Source: Pseudomonas fortuita (GTDB taxonomy: Bacteria > Pseudomonadota > Gammaproteobacteria > Pseudomonadales > Pseudomonadaceae). From it: a stretch of 64,000 bases of DNA. A model generated the notes under the pieces. The model was not told the DNA's origin and did no database searches. It saw nothing but the letters and a program-made list of their open reading frames with translations. A program made the position numbers and the translations under genes. Below, in pieces: positions 46,676 to 58,749 of this stretch. Positions within the stretch are counted from its first letter, which is position 1. Every line of letters starts with the position of its first letter. The stretch covers positions 537,501 through 601,500 of the forward strand of contig NZ_CP114035.2 of the NCBI RefSeq assembly GCF_026898135.2. The letters run 5' to 3'.

Positions 46676-47461
46676 ATGGAACTGTTAGGCGCTTACTGGG
46701 CGGAACACTGGCTGCTGGCGATCCTGCTGCTGGGCGCCATTGCCTTTGTCGCGGGCTTTGTGGACAGCATTGCCGGGGGCGGCGGGTTGTTTCTGGTGCC
46801 AGGGTTTTTGCTGGTGGGCATGCCGCCTCAGGTAGCGCTGGGGCAGGAAAAACTGGTCAGTACGCTGGGTACGCTGGCCGCGATCCGCAACTTCCTGGCC
46901 AACAGCAAGATGGTCTGGCAGGTGGCACTGGTTGGCGTACCTTTCTCACTGCTCGGCGCCTACCTGGGAGCGCACCTGATTGTCTCGATCTCTCAGGAAA
47001 CCGTGGGCAAGATCATCCTTGCATTGATCCCTTTCGGCATTCTGATTTTCCTCACCCCCAAGGACCGCCCGATAGAGGAGCGAGTGCTGTCGGCGCGGAT
47101 GCTCTACACCGTCGTGCCGTTGACCTGTCTGGCCATCGGCTTTTACGACGGCTTCTTCGGCCCAGGTACCGGCAGCATGTTCATCATCGCGTTTCACTAC
47201 CTGCTGCGCATGGACCTGGTTTCCAGCTCGGCCAACTCCAAGACCTTCAACTTCGCCTCCAATATCGGTGCGCTGGTCGCCTTCATCATGGCCGGCAAGG
47301 TTGTCTATCTGCTGGCGTTGCCGCTGGTGGCATGCAACATCCTCGGCAATCACATGGGCAGTGCATTAGCACTGCGCAAAGGGAATGACGTGGTACGCAA
47401 GGTGTTGGTGTTTTCCATGCTGTGCCTGTTCACCAGCCTGGGCGTGAAGTACCTGGTCTGA
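46676..47461 (+). CDS. TauE/SafE family permease
   Basis: This 261-aa integral membrane protein has about eight predicted helices. It shows the two internal-repeat signatures of the family, GFVDSIAGGGG near the N-terminus and GFYDGFFGPGTGS in the second half. Members move sulfur-containing or organic anions; direction and substrate cannot be told from sequence. It lies between an oxygenase and a dehydrogenase in one operon, suggesting it carries their substrate or product. A second permease of this family (61257-62051) also accompanies an oxygenase. Confidence 0.88.
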   Translation: MELLGAYWAEHWLLAILLLGAIAFVAGFVDSIAGGGGLFLVPGFLLVGMPPQVALGQEKLVSTLGTLAAIRNFLANSKMVWQVALVGVPFSLLGAYLGAHLIVSISQETVGKIILALIPFGILIFLTPKDRPIEERVLSARMLYTVVPLTCLAIGFYDGFFGPGTGSMFIIAFHYLLRMDLVSSSANSKTFNFASNIGALVAFIMAGKVVYLLALPLVACNILGNHMGSALALRKGNDVVRKVLVFSMLCLFTSLGVKYLV

Positions 47462-47485
47462 CAATACCTCTGGGAGACAAACCTG

Positions 47486-48247
47486 ATGAAAACTGCATTC
47501 GTGACCGGCGCCTCCTCAGGCTTTGGCCGAGCCATATGCCGCACCTTGGTTGCCAAGGGCTACCGTGTGATCGGTGGTGCCCGCCGCATGGACAAGCTGC
47601 AGGCACTGGAGCATGAGCTTGGCGACAACTTCATTCCACTGGCGCTGGATGTGACTGATGGGCAGTCGATCAGCGCAGCAGTGGCGCAGATCAACGAAGC
47701 TGCGTCGAGCATCAATGTGCTGGTCAACAACGCAGGCCTGGCGCTGGGTATCGAGCGGGCTCAGGCCTGCAGCGCCGAGAACTGGCAGCGCATGATCGAC
47801 ACAAACATAACCGGCCTGGCCATGGTCACCCATGCGGTGTTGCCACAGATGGTCGAAGCCGACAGTGGGATGATCATCAACATGGGTTCGATTGCCGGCA
47901 CTTACCCCTACCCGGGTGGCAATGTTTATGGCGCAAGCAAGGCATTCGTGCGTCAGTTCAGCCTGAACCTGCGCGCCGATCTGGCAGGCACCCGCGTGCG
48001 GGTCAGCAACATCGAGCCTGGGCTGTGTTCCGGGACCGATTTCTCGGTGGTACGCCTGAACGGCGACCTGAATGCGGTGGATGCGTTGTACCGTGATGTG
48101 CAGGCAATCCTGCCCGAGGACATTGCCGCCATGGTTGCCTGGATCGCCGAACAGCCGCCACACGTAAACATCAATACGCTCGAAATCATGCCGGTGGCGC
48201 AGAGCAGTGCGGCCTTGAACGTGGCGCGCAATCTGCCGCGGTGCTGA
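47486..48247 (+). CDS. YdfG-like short-chain dehydrogenase (3-hydroxy acid dehydrogenase type)
   Basis: This 253-aa SDR has the NADP-binding TGASSGFG (7-14), NNAG (81-84) and catalytic Ser135, Tyr148 and Lys152 (YGASK). Overall it resembles E. coli YdfG, which oxidises serine, L-allo-threonine and other 3-hydroxy acids with NADP. It follows the permease by 24 nt with a gggaga ribosome-binding site. In this operon it could oxidise the hydroxy product of the oxygenase. Confidence 0.87.
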   Translation: MKTAFVTGASSGFGRAICRTLVAKGYRVIGGARRMDKLQALEHELGDNFIPLALDVTDGQSISAAVAQINEAASSINVLVNNAGLALGIERAQACSAENWQRMIDTNITGLAMVTHAVLPQMVEADSGMIINMGSIAGTYPYPGGNVYGASKAFVRQFSLNLRADLAGTRVRVSNIEPGLCSGTDFSVVRLNGDLNAVDALYRDVQAILPEDIAAMVAWIAEQPPHVNINTLEIMPVAQSSAALNVARNLPRC

Positions 48248-48293
48248 CCGGGATCAATCGCACTTTTGCCATTCTTGACTAGTCTTAACGGTT

Positions 48294-48313
48294 GGCGGCA
48301 TCACTTTGCCGCC
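48294..48313 (+). promoter_or_regulatory. Hairpin in the fdo leader
   Basis: GGCGGCA (48294-48300) pairs with TGCCGCC (48307-48313) across a 6-nt loop. It lies between the SDR stop and fdoG and has no T-tail, so it may be a leader structure or a weak terminator of the preceding operon. An fdo promoter was not identified with confidence. Confidence 0.35.
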
Positions 48314-48375
48314 ACCGTGATGACCCGAGGTGCCGGCAATGCCCCGAGCGCCCGAAACCTGATCAGGAGTGCACG

Positions 48376-51300
48376 ATGGACCTCAACCGTCGGCAATTCT
48401 TCAAGGTCGCCGCAGTCGGCCTTGGAGGCTCGAGCCTGGCAGCGTTGGGCATGGCCCCGACGCCGGCCTTCGCCGAGCAGGTGCGCCACTTCAAACTGGC
48501 GCATACCAAAGAAGCCCGTAACACTTGTCCTTACTGCTCGGTCGGCTGCGGCTTGATCCTGTACAGCCAGGGCGATGCGGGCAAAAACGTTAAACAGAGC
48601 ATCATCCACATCGAAGGTGACGCCGACCATCCCGTCAACCGTGGCACGCTCTGCCCGAAAGGTGCTGGCCTGCTGGACTTTATCCACAGCCCAAGCCGCC
48701 TGCAGTACCCCGAGGTGCGCAAGCCTGGCAGCAAGGAGTGGGTGCGGGTGAGCTGGGATGAGGCGCTCGACCGCGTCGCCGGCCTGATGAAGCAGGACCG
48801 CGACGCCAACTTCATCGAGAAGAACGCCCAGGGGCAAACTGTCAACCGCTGGCTTACCACCGGTTTTCTTGCTGCCTCCGCCGCCTCTAGCGAGGCTGGC
48901 TACCTGACCCACAAGGTCGTCCGCGCAACAGGCATGCTGGGGTTCGATAACCAGGCACGTGTCTGACATGGCCCGACGGTGGCAAGTCTTGCCCCGACGT
49001 ACGGCCGTGGCGCCATGACCAACCACTGGTCCGATATCGCCAACGCGAATCTGGTCCTGGTGATGGGTGGCAACGCAGCAGAAGCGCATCCGTGCGGCTT
49101 CAAATGGGTGACCGAGGCCAAGGCGCACAACAAGGCGCGGCTGATCGTGGTCGACCCACGCTTTACCCGTACCGCTTCGGTCGCGGATTACTACGCGCCG
49201 ATCCGTACCGGTACCGACATCGCCTTCATGGGCGGGCTGATCAATTACCTGCTGAGTACTGACAAGATCCAGCACGAGTACGTGCGCAACTACACCGACG
49301 TGTCGTTCATCGTCAAAGAGAGCTATGGCTTCGAGGATGGGCTGTTCAGCGGCTACGACGAGACCAAGCGTGTGTATGCCGACAAGTCCGGCTGGGGTTA
49401 CGAGCTGGGTGAGGACGGTTTTGCCAAAGTCGACCCGACCCTGCAGCACCCTCGCTGTGTGTTCCAGCTGATGAAGCAGCATTACAGCCGCTACACCCCG
49501 GAACTGGCCAGCATGATCTGTGGCATGCCGCAGGATGCCATGATGAAGGTCTGGGAAGAGATCGCCACATGCTCGGTACCGGGCAAGACCATGACGATTC
49601 TCTATGCGCTGGGCTGGACGCAACACTCGATCGGTGCGCAGATCATTCGCAGCGCGGCCATGGTCCAGCTTCTGTTGGGTAACGTCGGCATGCCGGGTGG
49701 CGGGGTCAACGCCTTGCGCGGGCACTCCAACATCCAGGGGCTGACCGACCTCGGCCTGCTGTCCAACTCGCTGCCGGGTTACCTGACCCTGGCTGGCGAT
49801 GCCGAGCAGGACTACGCCAGCTACATCGACAAGCGCGCTTCCAAGCCATTGCGCCCTGGGCAGCTGTCGTACTGGCAGAACTATGGCAAGTTCCACGTCA
49901 GCCTGATGAAGGCCTGGTACGGCGCCAACGCCACGGCAGACAACAACTGGGGTTACGACTGGCTGCCCAAGCTCGACGTGCCTGCCTATGACGTGCTGCG
50001 CATGTTCGAGATGATGAGCCAAGGCAAGGTTAACGGCTACGTATGCCAGGGCTTCAACCCGATTGCTGCGCTGCCGGACAAGAACCGCGTGACTGCGGCG
50101 TTGGGCAAGCTCAAGTGGCTGGTGATCATGGACCCACTGGCTACCGAGACCTCGGAGTTCTGGCGCAATGCCGGGCCGTTCAACGACGTCGACACGGCCA
50201 GTATCCAGACCGAAGTGATCCGCCTGCCCACCACCTGCTTCGCCGAGGAAGACGGCTCGCTGGTCAACAGCAGCCGTTGGCTGCAGTGGCACTGGAAGGG
50301 CGCCGACGGCCCTGGCGAGACCCGCACCGACGTGCAGATCATGAGCGAGCTGTTCCTGCGCCTGCGTCAACGCTACCAGACCGAGGGCGGCGCCTACCCC
50401 GACCCGCTGATGAACATCAGCTGGCCGTACAAGATCCCTGAAGAGCCCTCCCCGGAGGAGCTGGCCAAGGAGATGAACGGCTGGGCAGTCACCGACGTTA
50501 CCGACGCCACCGGCGCCATGCTCAAAGCTGGCCAGCAGCTGTCGGGCTTCGGGCAACTGAAGGACGATGGCAGCACCGCGTCTGGCTGCTGGATCTTCGC
50601 CGGCAGCTGGACCGAGCAGGGCAACCAGATGGCCCGTCGCGACAACAGCGACCCCTACGGCATGCATCAGGTGCAGAACTGGGCCTGGGCCTGGCCGGCC
50701 AACCGCCGCATCCTCTACAACCGTGCCTCCAGCGACCCACAAGGCAAGCCGTGGGACCCGGAGAAAAAGCGCCTGGTGTGGTGGAACGGCAAGGCCTGGA
50801 CCGGCACCGACGTGCCGGACTTCAAGGTCGACTCGCCACCGGAAGCGGGGATGAACCCGTTCATCATGAACCCCGAAGGCGTGGCGCGTTTCTTCGCCAT
50901 CGACAAAATGGCCGAAGGCCCGTTCCCCGAGCACTACGAGCCATTCGAAACACCGATTGGCATCAACCCGCTGCACCCGCAGAACAAGAAGGTGGTCAGC
51001 AACCCGGCCGGGCGCATTTTCGACTCGGTGTGGGACACCCTCGGCACGCACGACGAGTTCCCCTATGCGGCGACCACGTACCGGCTGACCGAGCACTTCC
51101 ACTTCTGGAGCAAGCATTGCCGGCTCAACGCCATTGCCCAGCCCGAGCAGTTCGTCGAGATAGGCGAGGTGCTGGCCAATGAGAAAGGCATCAAGGCCGG
51201 CGACCGGGTGCGGGTGTCGAGCAAGCGCGGGCATATCGATGCGGTGGCGGTAGTGACCAAGCGGATTCGCCCGCTGCAGGTCAACAACCAGACCGTGCAC

Positions 51301-51444
51301 CAGATCGGCATCCCGTTGCATTGGGGCTTCACCGGCGCAACGCGGCATGGCTACCTGACCAATACCCTGGTGCCATTCCTTGGTGACGGCAACACGCAGA
51401 CGCCGGAGTCCAAGTCGTTCCTCGTCAAAGTGGAGAAACTCTGA
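48376..51444 (+). CDS. fdoG: Formate dehydrogenase-O catalytic subunit, selenocysteine-containing
   Basis: This 1022-aa molybdenum/tungsten bis-MGD enzyme oxidises formate to CO2. The in-frame TGA at 48964-48966 is read as selenocysteine (Sec197), in the context ARV-Sec-HGPTVAS. The frame is open on both sides and the length matches E. coli FdoG. A Tat signal (NRRQFFK, residues 4-10) indicates export as a folded protein. One [4Fe-4S] cluster is bound by Cys51, Cys54, Cys58 and Cys93. The SECIS hairpin follows the TGA. The gene overlaps fdoH by 1 nt, and all Sec-specific factors except SelD are encoded downstream. Automated callers will split it into two false genes. Confidence 0.96.
48964..49006 (+). 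promoter_or_regulatory. Bacterial SECIS element of fdoG
   Basis: The UGA is followed by a hairpin whose apical stem is GGCAA (48981-48985) with TTGCC (48989-48993) around GTC. It matches the position and the AGGUCU-like loop of E. coli fdhF and fdnG SECIS elements, which SelB binds. Confidence 0.85.
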
Positions 51445-52394
51445 TGGCCAGCCAAGACATCATCGCCCGCTCGGCCACCACCACCGTACCGTCTTCGGTA
51501 CGTCAGCAGCAGGAAGTCGCCAAGCTGATCGACACCACCAAGTGCATCGGCTGCAAGGCCTGCCAGGTGGCGTGCTCGGAGTGGAACGAACTGCGTGACG
51601 AGGTCGGCCACAACCACGGTACCTACGACAACCCCCAGGACCTCACCGCCGAGACCTGGACCCTGATGCGCTTCACCGAGCACGAGCGCGACGACGGCAA
51701 CCTGGAGTGGCTCATCCGCAAGGATGGTTGCATGCACTGCGCCGACCCCGGTTGCCTGAAGGCCTGCCCCAGCCCGGGGGCGATCATCAAGCACGCCAAC
51801 GGTATCGTCGACTTCAACCAGGACCACTGCATTGGTTGCGGTTACTGCATCACCGGCTGCCCGTTCAACATCCCGCGCATCTCGCAAAAGGACCACAAGG
51901 CGTACAAGTGCACCCTGTGTTCCGACCGCGTCAGCGTGGGCCTGGAGCCGGCCTGTGTGAAAACCTGCCCGACCGGTGCGATCGTGTTCGGCAGCAAGGA
52001 CGAGATGAAGGTGCACGCTGCCGAGCGCATCGTCGACCTGAAGTCACGGGGCTACGACAAGGCGGGGTTGTACGACCCGGACGGCGTCGGTGGCACCCAC
52101 GTGATGTACGTGCTGCATCATGCCGACACGCCGAGGCTGTACGCCGGCCTGCCGGACCAGCCGGTGATCAGCCCGCTGGTGGGGCTTTGGAAAGGCTTCA
52201 CCAAGCCGCTGGCGCTGCTGGCCATGGGCGCAGCGGTGCTGGCGGGGTTCTTCCACTACGTGCGGGTTGGCCCGCAGCGGGTAGAGGAAGACGAACACCC
52301 GACGCCGCCCGATGACAGCGTGCACCAAGTGGACCCCGCGGTGCATGTCTACGATCCGAAGCAGCCCGGTGGGCAAGGGGAGCAGCGGCCATGA
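51444..52394 (+). CDS. fdoH: Formate dehydrogenase-O iron-sulfur subunit
   Basis: This 316-aa electron-transfer subunit has four [4Fe-4S] motifs: [37 protein letters not shown] and CTLCSDRV...CVKTCP. One C-terminal membrane helix (about residues 252-275, [18 protein letters not shown]) anchors it on the periplasmic side. It starts in the fdoG stop (TGATG) and overlaps fdoI by 4 nt. Confidence 0.96.
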   Translation: MASQDIIARSATTTVPSSVRQQQEVAKLIDTTKCIGCKACQVACSEWNELRDEVGHNHGTYDNPQDLTAETWTLMRFTEHERDDGNLEWLIRKDGCMHCADPGCLKACPSPGAIIKHANGIVDFNQDHCIGCGYCITGCPFNIPRISQKDHKAYKCTLCSDRVSVGLEPACVKTCPTGAIVFGSKDEMKVHAAERIVDLKSRGYDKAGLYDPDGVGGTHVMYVLHHADTPRLYAGLPDQPVISPLVGLWKGFTKPLALLAMGAAVLAGFFHYVRVGPQRVEEDEHPTPPDDSVHQVDPAVHVYDPKQPGGQGEQRP

Positions 52395-53047
52395 ACGACA
52401 ACAAACCCATCCTGCGCTACACCGCCAACGAGCGGACCAACCACTGGATCGTCGCCATTCTGTTCTTCATGGCCGGGCTTTCCGGGCTGGCGCTGTTTCA
52501 CCCGGCGCTGTTCTGGTTAAGCCATCTGTTCGGCGGCGGGCCGTGGACACGCATCCTGCACCCGTTCATGGGCGTGGCGATGTTCGTGTTTTTCCTCGGG
52601 TTGGTGGTGCGCTTCTGGCGCGCCAACTTCATCACCGCCAACGACCGCCTGTGGTTGCGCCGCATTGATCGGGTGATGGTCAACCGCGAGGACGGCGTAC
52701 CCCCCATCGGCAAGTACAACGCAGGGCAGAAGTTGCTGTTCTGGACCCTGTTGCTGTGCATGCTGGTGTTGTTGGTTAGCGGCGTGGTGATCTGGCGGGC
52801 GTATTTCAGCCATTTCTTCGACATCGGCGCGATTCGCCTGGCGTCGCTGGCTCACGCGCTGGCGGGCTTCGTGCTGATTCTCAGCATCATCGTGCACATT
52901 TACGCCGGCATCTGGATCAAGGGCTCGATCGGCGCCATGCTGCACGGCTGGGTCAGCCGTGCCTGGGCGCGCAAGCACCATGCGTTGTGGTACCGCGAAG
53001 TCACCGGTGACAAGACACCGGGCAATCACGGACGAAAAGAAGGATAA
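52391..53047 (+). CDS. fdoI: Formate dehydrogenase-O cytochrome b556 subunit
   Basis: This 218-aa membrane subunit has four predicted helices and conserved His residues for two haem b groups (first in [12 protein letters not shown]). It passes electrons from FdoH to quinone. It overlaps fdoH by 4 nt. Confidence 0.95.
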   Translation: MNDNKPILRYTANERTNHWIVAILFFMAGLSGLALFHPALFWLSHLFGGGPWTRILHPFMGVAMFVFFLGLVVRFWRANFITANDRLWLRRIDRVMVNREDGVPPIGKYNAGQKLLFWTLLLCMLVLLVSGVVIWRAYFSHFFDIGAIRLASLAHALAGFVLILSIIVHIYAGIWIKGSIGAMLHGWVSRAWARKHHALWYREVTGDKTPGNHGRKEG

Positions 53048-53051
53048 GCGC

Positions 53052-53978
53052 TTGAGCACGATACTCGAACCCGGGCAGATTGAAGCGTCGGCAGTAGCGC
53101 CGCCGTTTTTGCACCTGCCCCCCGCCAATCTGTTCGAGCTGCGTGCCGCACGCCTTGAGCAACTGGCCGAAGGCAATGCCCTTGGTGACTACCTGCAGTT
53201 GATTGCACGGTTATGCCGCATCCAGCAGCAGCTTGTGGATAACCCCCCCGCCGGCATGCCGGTGGCCGAGGAGCGCCAGCGCCTGTGCATAAGCCATGGT
53301 TTGCCGCCGCTGGCGGCCGACAGCCTGGTGCGTGAAGGGCCGTGGCTTGTCTGGTTGCAAGCCCTGCTAGAGCACTTCAGCGGCGCAACAACCGGCCCGA
53401 TGGGGGAGGCGTTGCAGGCGCTGCGCGGCAGTGATGACCACCAGCGCAAAGGCTGGGGCATTGCCTTGCTGGCTGGCCAGTACGATGCGGTGCCTGCAGC
53501 ACTGGTGCCGTTCCTGGGGGCTGCGCTGCAGGCAGCCTGGTCCAGTTGGTTGCTGGCGCTGCCGGCGCCTGAACTCAAGCCCGCCGGTAGCCTGGCCCAG
53601 TGCCCGGCGTGCGGTTCGCCGGCTATGGCCGGGGTGGTGCGCAACCGTGGCAAGCACAATGGTTTGCGTTATCTGGCCTGTTCGCTGTGCGCCTGTGAAT
53701 GGCATGTGGTGAGGGTCAAATGCGTGTACTGCGAGTCGAGCAAGGACTTGCGCTACACCAGCCTGGAGGATGACCGCCACGCGCCGGGCAAGGCGCCGCT
53801 GCGCGCCGAATGCTGCCCGGGGTGCAACAGCTACCTGAAGCAGAACTACCTGGAGAACGACGCGGCGGCCGAACCGCTGGCCGATGACCTGGCCAGCCTG
53901 GCGCTGGATATGCGCCTGGACGAGGAGGGCTTTCATCGCCTGGCGCCCAACCTGATGCTCGCCCCGGGTGGTGGGTGA
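53052..53978 (+). CDS. fdhE: FdhE, formate dehydrogenase accessory protein
   Basis: This 308-aa cytoplasmic maturation factor is needed for active Tat-exported formate dehydrogenases. Four CxxC-type pairs are clear in the C-terminal half (CPACGSP, CSLCACEW, CVYCESS, CCPGCNSY); in E. coli FdhE these bind iron. The start is TTG at 53052 with aagga upstream, directly after fdoI. No ATG gives a sensible product; the ATG at 52959 lies inside fdoI. Confidence 0.92.
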   Translation: MSTILEPGQIEASAVAPPFLHLPPANLFELRAARLEQLAEGNALGDYLQLIARLCRIQQQLVDNPPAGMPVAEERQRLCISHGLPPLAADSLVREGPWLVWLQALLEHFSGATTGPMGEALQALRGSDDHQRKGWGIALLAGQYDAVPAALVPFLGAALQAAWSSWLLALPAPELKPAGSLAQCPACGSPAMAGVVRNRGKHNGLRYLACSLCACEWHVVRVKCVYCESSKDLRYTSLEDDRHAPGKAPLRAECCPGCNSYLKQNYLENDAAAEPLADDLASLALDMRLDEEGFHRLAPNLMLAPGGG

Positions 53979-54001
53979 GTGTCTACACTGAAACACCGAG
54001 T

Positions 54002-54097
54002 CGCCTTCTTCGCGGGTAAACCCGCTCCCACAGGTACAGTACCTGCTTTGACATCGGTGCAATACCTGTGGGAGCGGGCTTGCCCCGCGAAGAGGCC
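54002..54097. repeat. Inverted REP pair (BIME) between fdhE and selA
   Basis: REP copies at 54002-54034 (cttcgcgggtaaacccgctc core) and, inverted, at 54065-54097 (cctgtgggagcgggcttg core) are separated by about 30 nt. The pair matches the P. putida REP and is better conserved than the one near birA. It fills most of the gap between fdhE and selA. Confidence 0.88.
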
Positions 54098-54126
54098 AGA
54101 ACAGACAACGGACCAGCTCAAGGTAG

Positions 54127-57479
<3,353 letters not shown>

Positions 57480-57485
57480 GTTCAA

Positions 57486-57581
57486 GGAAGGCAATCGCGC
57501 CCGGTGGCGCGGCCGGGCTTCAAACCCGGTTGGGGACGGCAGCCGTTCCCGGGCAGGTTCGACTCCCGCTGCCTTCCGCCA
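57486..57581 (+). tRNA. selC: tRNA-Sec (TCA)
   Basis: This 96-nt tRNA has the 8-bp acceptor stem typical of tRNA(Sec) (ggaaggca with tgccttcc) and anticodon TCA in cttcaaa (57520-57522). It also has a long variable arm, a T loop in ggttcgactcc and an encoded CCA. It lies only 6 nt after selB, so it is probably cut from the selAB transcript or has a promoter inside selB. Confidence 0.97.
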
Positions 57582-57641
57582 TTTTCATTCGCCTGTCGGG
57601 GCTCTACGGGGCGCTTCACAGCTCTTGGGACTTGCACGGTA

Positions 57642-57673
57642 CCTGTGGGAGCGGGTTCACCCGCGAAGAGGCC
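57642..57673. repeat. Single REP element
   Basis: A P. putida-type REP (cctgtgggagcgggttcac core, ending gaagaggc) lies between selC and the convergent asparaginase gene. The short rest of this gap shows nothing else I recognise. Confidence 0.85.
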
Positions 57674-57687
57674 CTGAAGGGTGAAGC

Positions 57688-58677
57688 CTAAGCCCGCTCC
57701 CCACACAGATCCAGGGCAAACCACTGTTCTGCAGTATCCACATCCAACCCCGCCCCCAGCAGCGCAACCATCTTGCCCAGCGCCGCTTCACGGGTCATGC
57801 CACCGCCACTGACCAGCCCGGCCCCACGCAAGCGGTTACCCGCCGCATAGGTATCGAATACCACCGAACCCTCAGGGCACTGGCTGATAGCCGCCAGCAT
57901 CACGCCGTGCTGGCGTGCTGCGCTCAGCACACTCAGCAGCGCCTGGTCATCTGACGGCCCGGTACCGCTGCCGTAGCACTCCAGCAGCAAGCCCTGCACA
58001 CCACTGTCGATCAAGGCTTGCAGGTGCGCGGCCTGCAGCCCGGGGAACACCGGCACGATCGCCAGGTTGACCGGCTGACGCGGATGCTTGTAGCCAAGTT
58101 CGGCAGGGATAACATGGGCCCGCTCGCCGTCACGATGGCGCGGCAGCGCAGCAAAGGCATCGAACGCCTCGCTGCGCAACTTTGATGCCCGGCAGCCATG
58201 CAGCAACTGGCCATGGAAGTACAGCTGCACGCCATCCTCCAGGCCGGATTCGAACTGGTGCAACGCGCCGCACAGGTTGGCCCAGGCATCGCTGTCTGTG
58301 GCACCTGCCGGCAGCATCGAGCCGGTCAGCAGCACCGGCACTGGCAAACCCAGCAGCAAGAACGATAACGCCGCAGCGCTGTAAGCCATGCTGTCGGTAC
58401 CGTGCAGCACCAGCACGCCATCATGGCCTGCCACCTCCACGGCTTCGACGATGGCATCGCGCATCGCCAGCCAGTTGTGCTGGTGCATGTTGGCGCTGTC
58501 GAGCAGCGGGTTCAGTTCCTGCAAGGTCCATTGCAGCCGGGGCGCATCGGCCATGTGGGCGAAGTGTTCGCGCATCCGCGCTTCGAAGCCACCGGCCGGC
58601 GCCAGGCCTTCCGGGGTTTCGAGCATGCCGATGGTGCCACCGGTGTAGAGAACGAGAAGATTCTTGACTGCACGCAT
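57688..58677 (-). CDS. ansA: Type I L-asparaginase
   Basis: This 329-aa enzyme hydrolyses asparagine to aspartate and ammonia. The nucleophile Thr15 lies in YTGGTIGM and the second catalytic pair Thr94-Asp95 in LHGTDSMAY. No signal peptide is visible, which indicates a cytoplasmic type I enzyme. The ATG at 58677 is preferred over one three codons upstream. An alanine/glycine symporter gene lies upstream on the same strand. Confidence 0.92.
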   Translation of the reverse strand: MRAVKNLLVLYTGGTIGMLETPEGLAPAGGFEARMREHFAHMADAPRLQWTLQELNPLLDSANMHQHNWLAMRDAIVEAVEVAGHDGVLVLHGTDSMAYSAAALSFLLLGLPVPVLLTGSMLPAGATDSDAWANLCGALHQFESGLEDGVQLYFHGQLLHGCRASKLRSEAFDAFAALPRHRDGERAHVIPAELGYKHPRQPVNLAIVPVFPGLQAAHLQALIDSGVQGLLLECYGSGTGPSDDQALLSVLSAARQHGVMLAAISQCPEGSVVFDTYAAGNRLRGAGLVSGGGMTREAALGKMVALLGAGLDVDTAEQWFALDLCGERA

Positions 58678-58703
58678 GGAAAACATCCGTAGCGGTGAGC
58701 GGA

Positions 58704-58734
58704 GAAAGAAAAGCCGCCCGCGGAAGGGGCGGCT
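58704..58734 (-). terminator. Terminator after the symporter gene
   Basis: On the minus strand AGCCGCCC (58734-58727) pairs with GGGCGGCT (58719-58712), followed by TTTCTTT. It would reduce read-through into the asparaginase gene. Confidence 0.85.
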
Positions 58735-58749
58735 GGGCAGGGGAGGATA

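Noticed and set aside
48964..48966. Frameshift or nonsense mutation in fdoG
   Set aside because: The TGA lies at the known Sec position with a SECIS hairpin downstream, and selA, selB and selC are present, so it is recoding, not a pseudogene.
48301..51348. 1015-codon minus-strand frame over fdoG
   Set aside because: It is a shadow of the G+C-rich fdoG coding strand; fdoG has full family motifs and partner genes on the plus strand.
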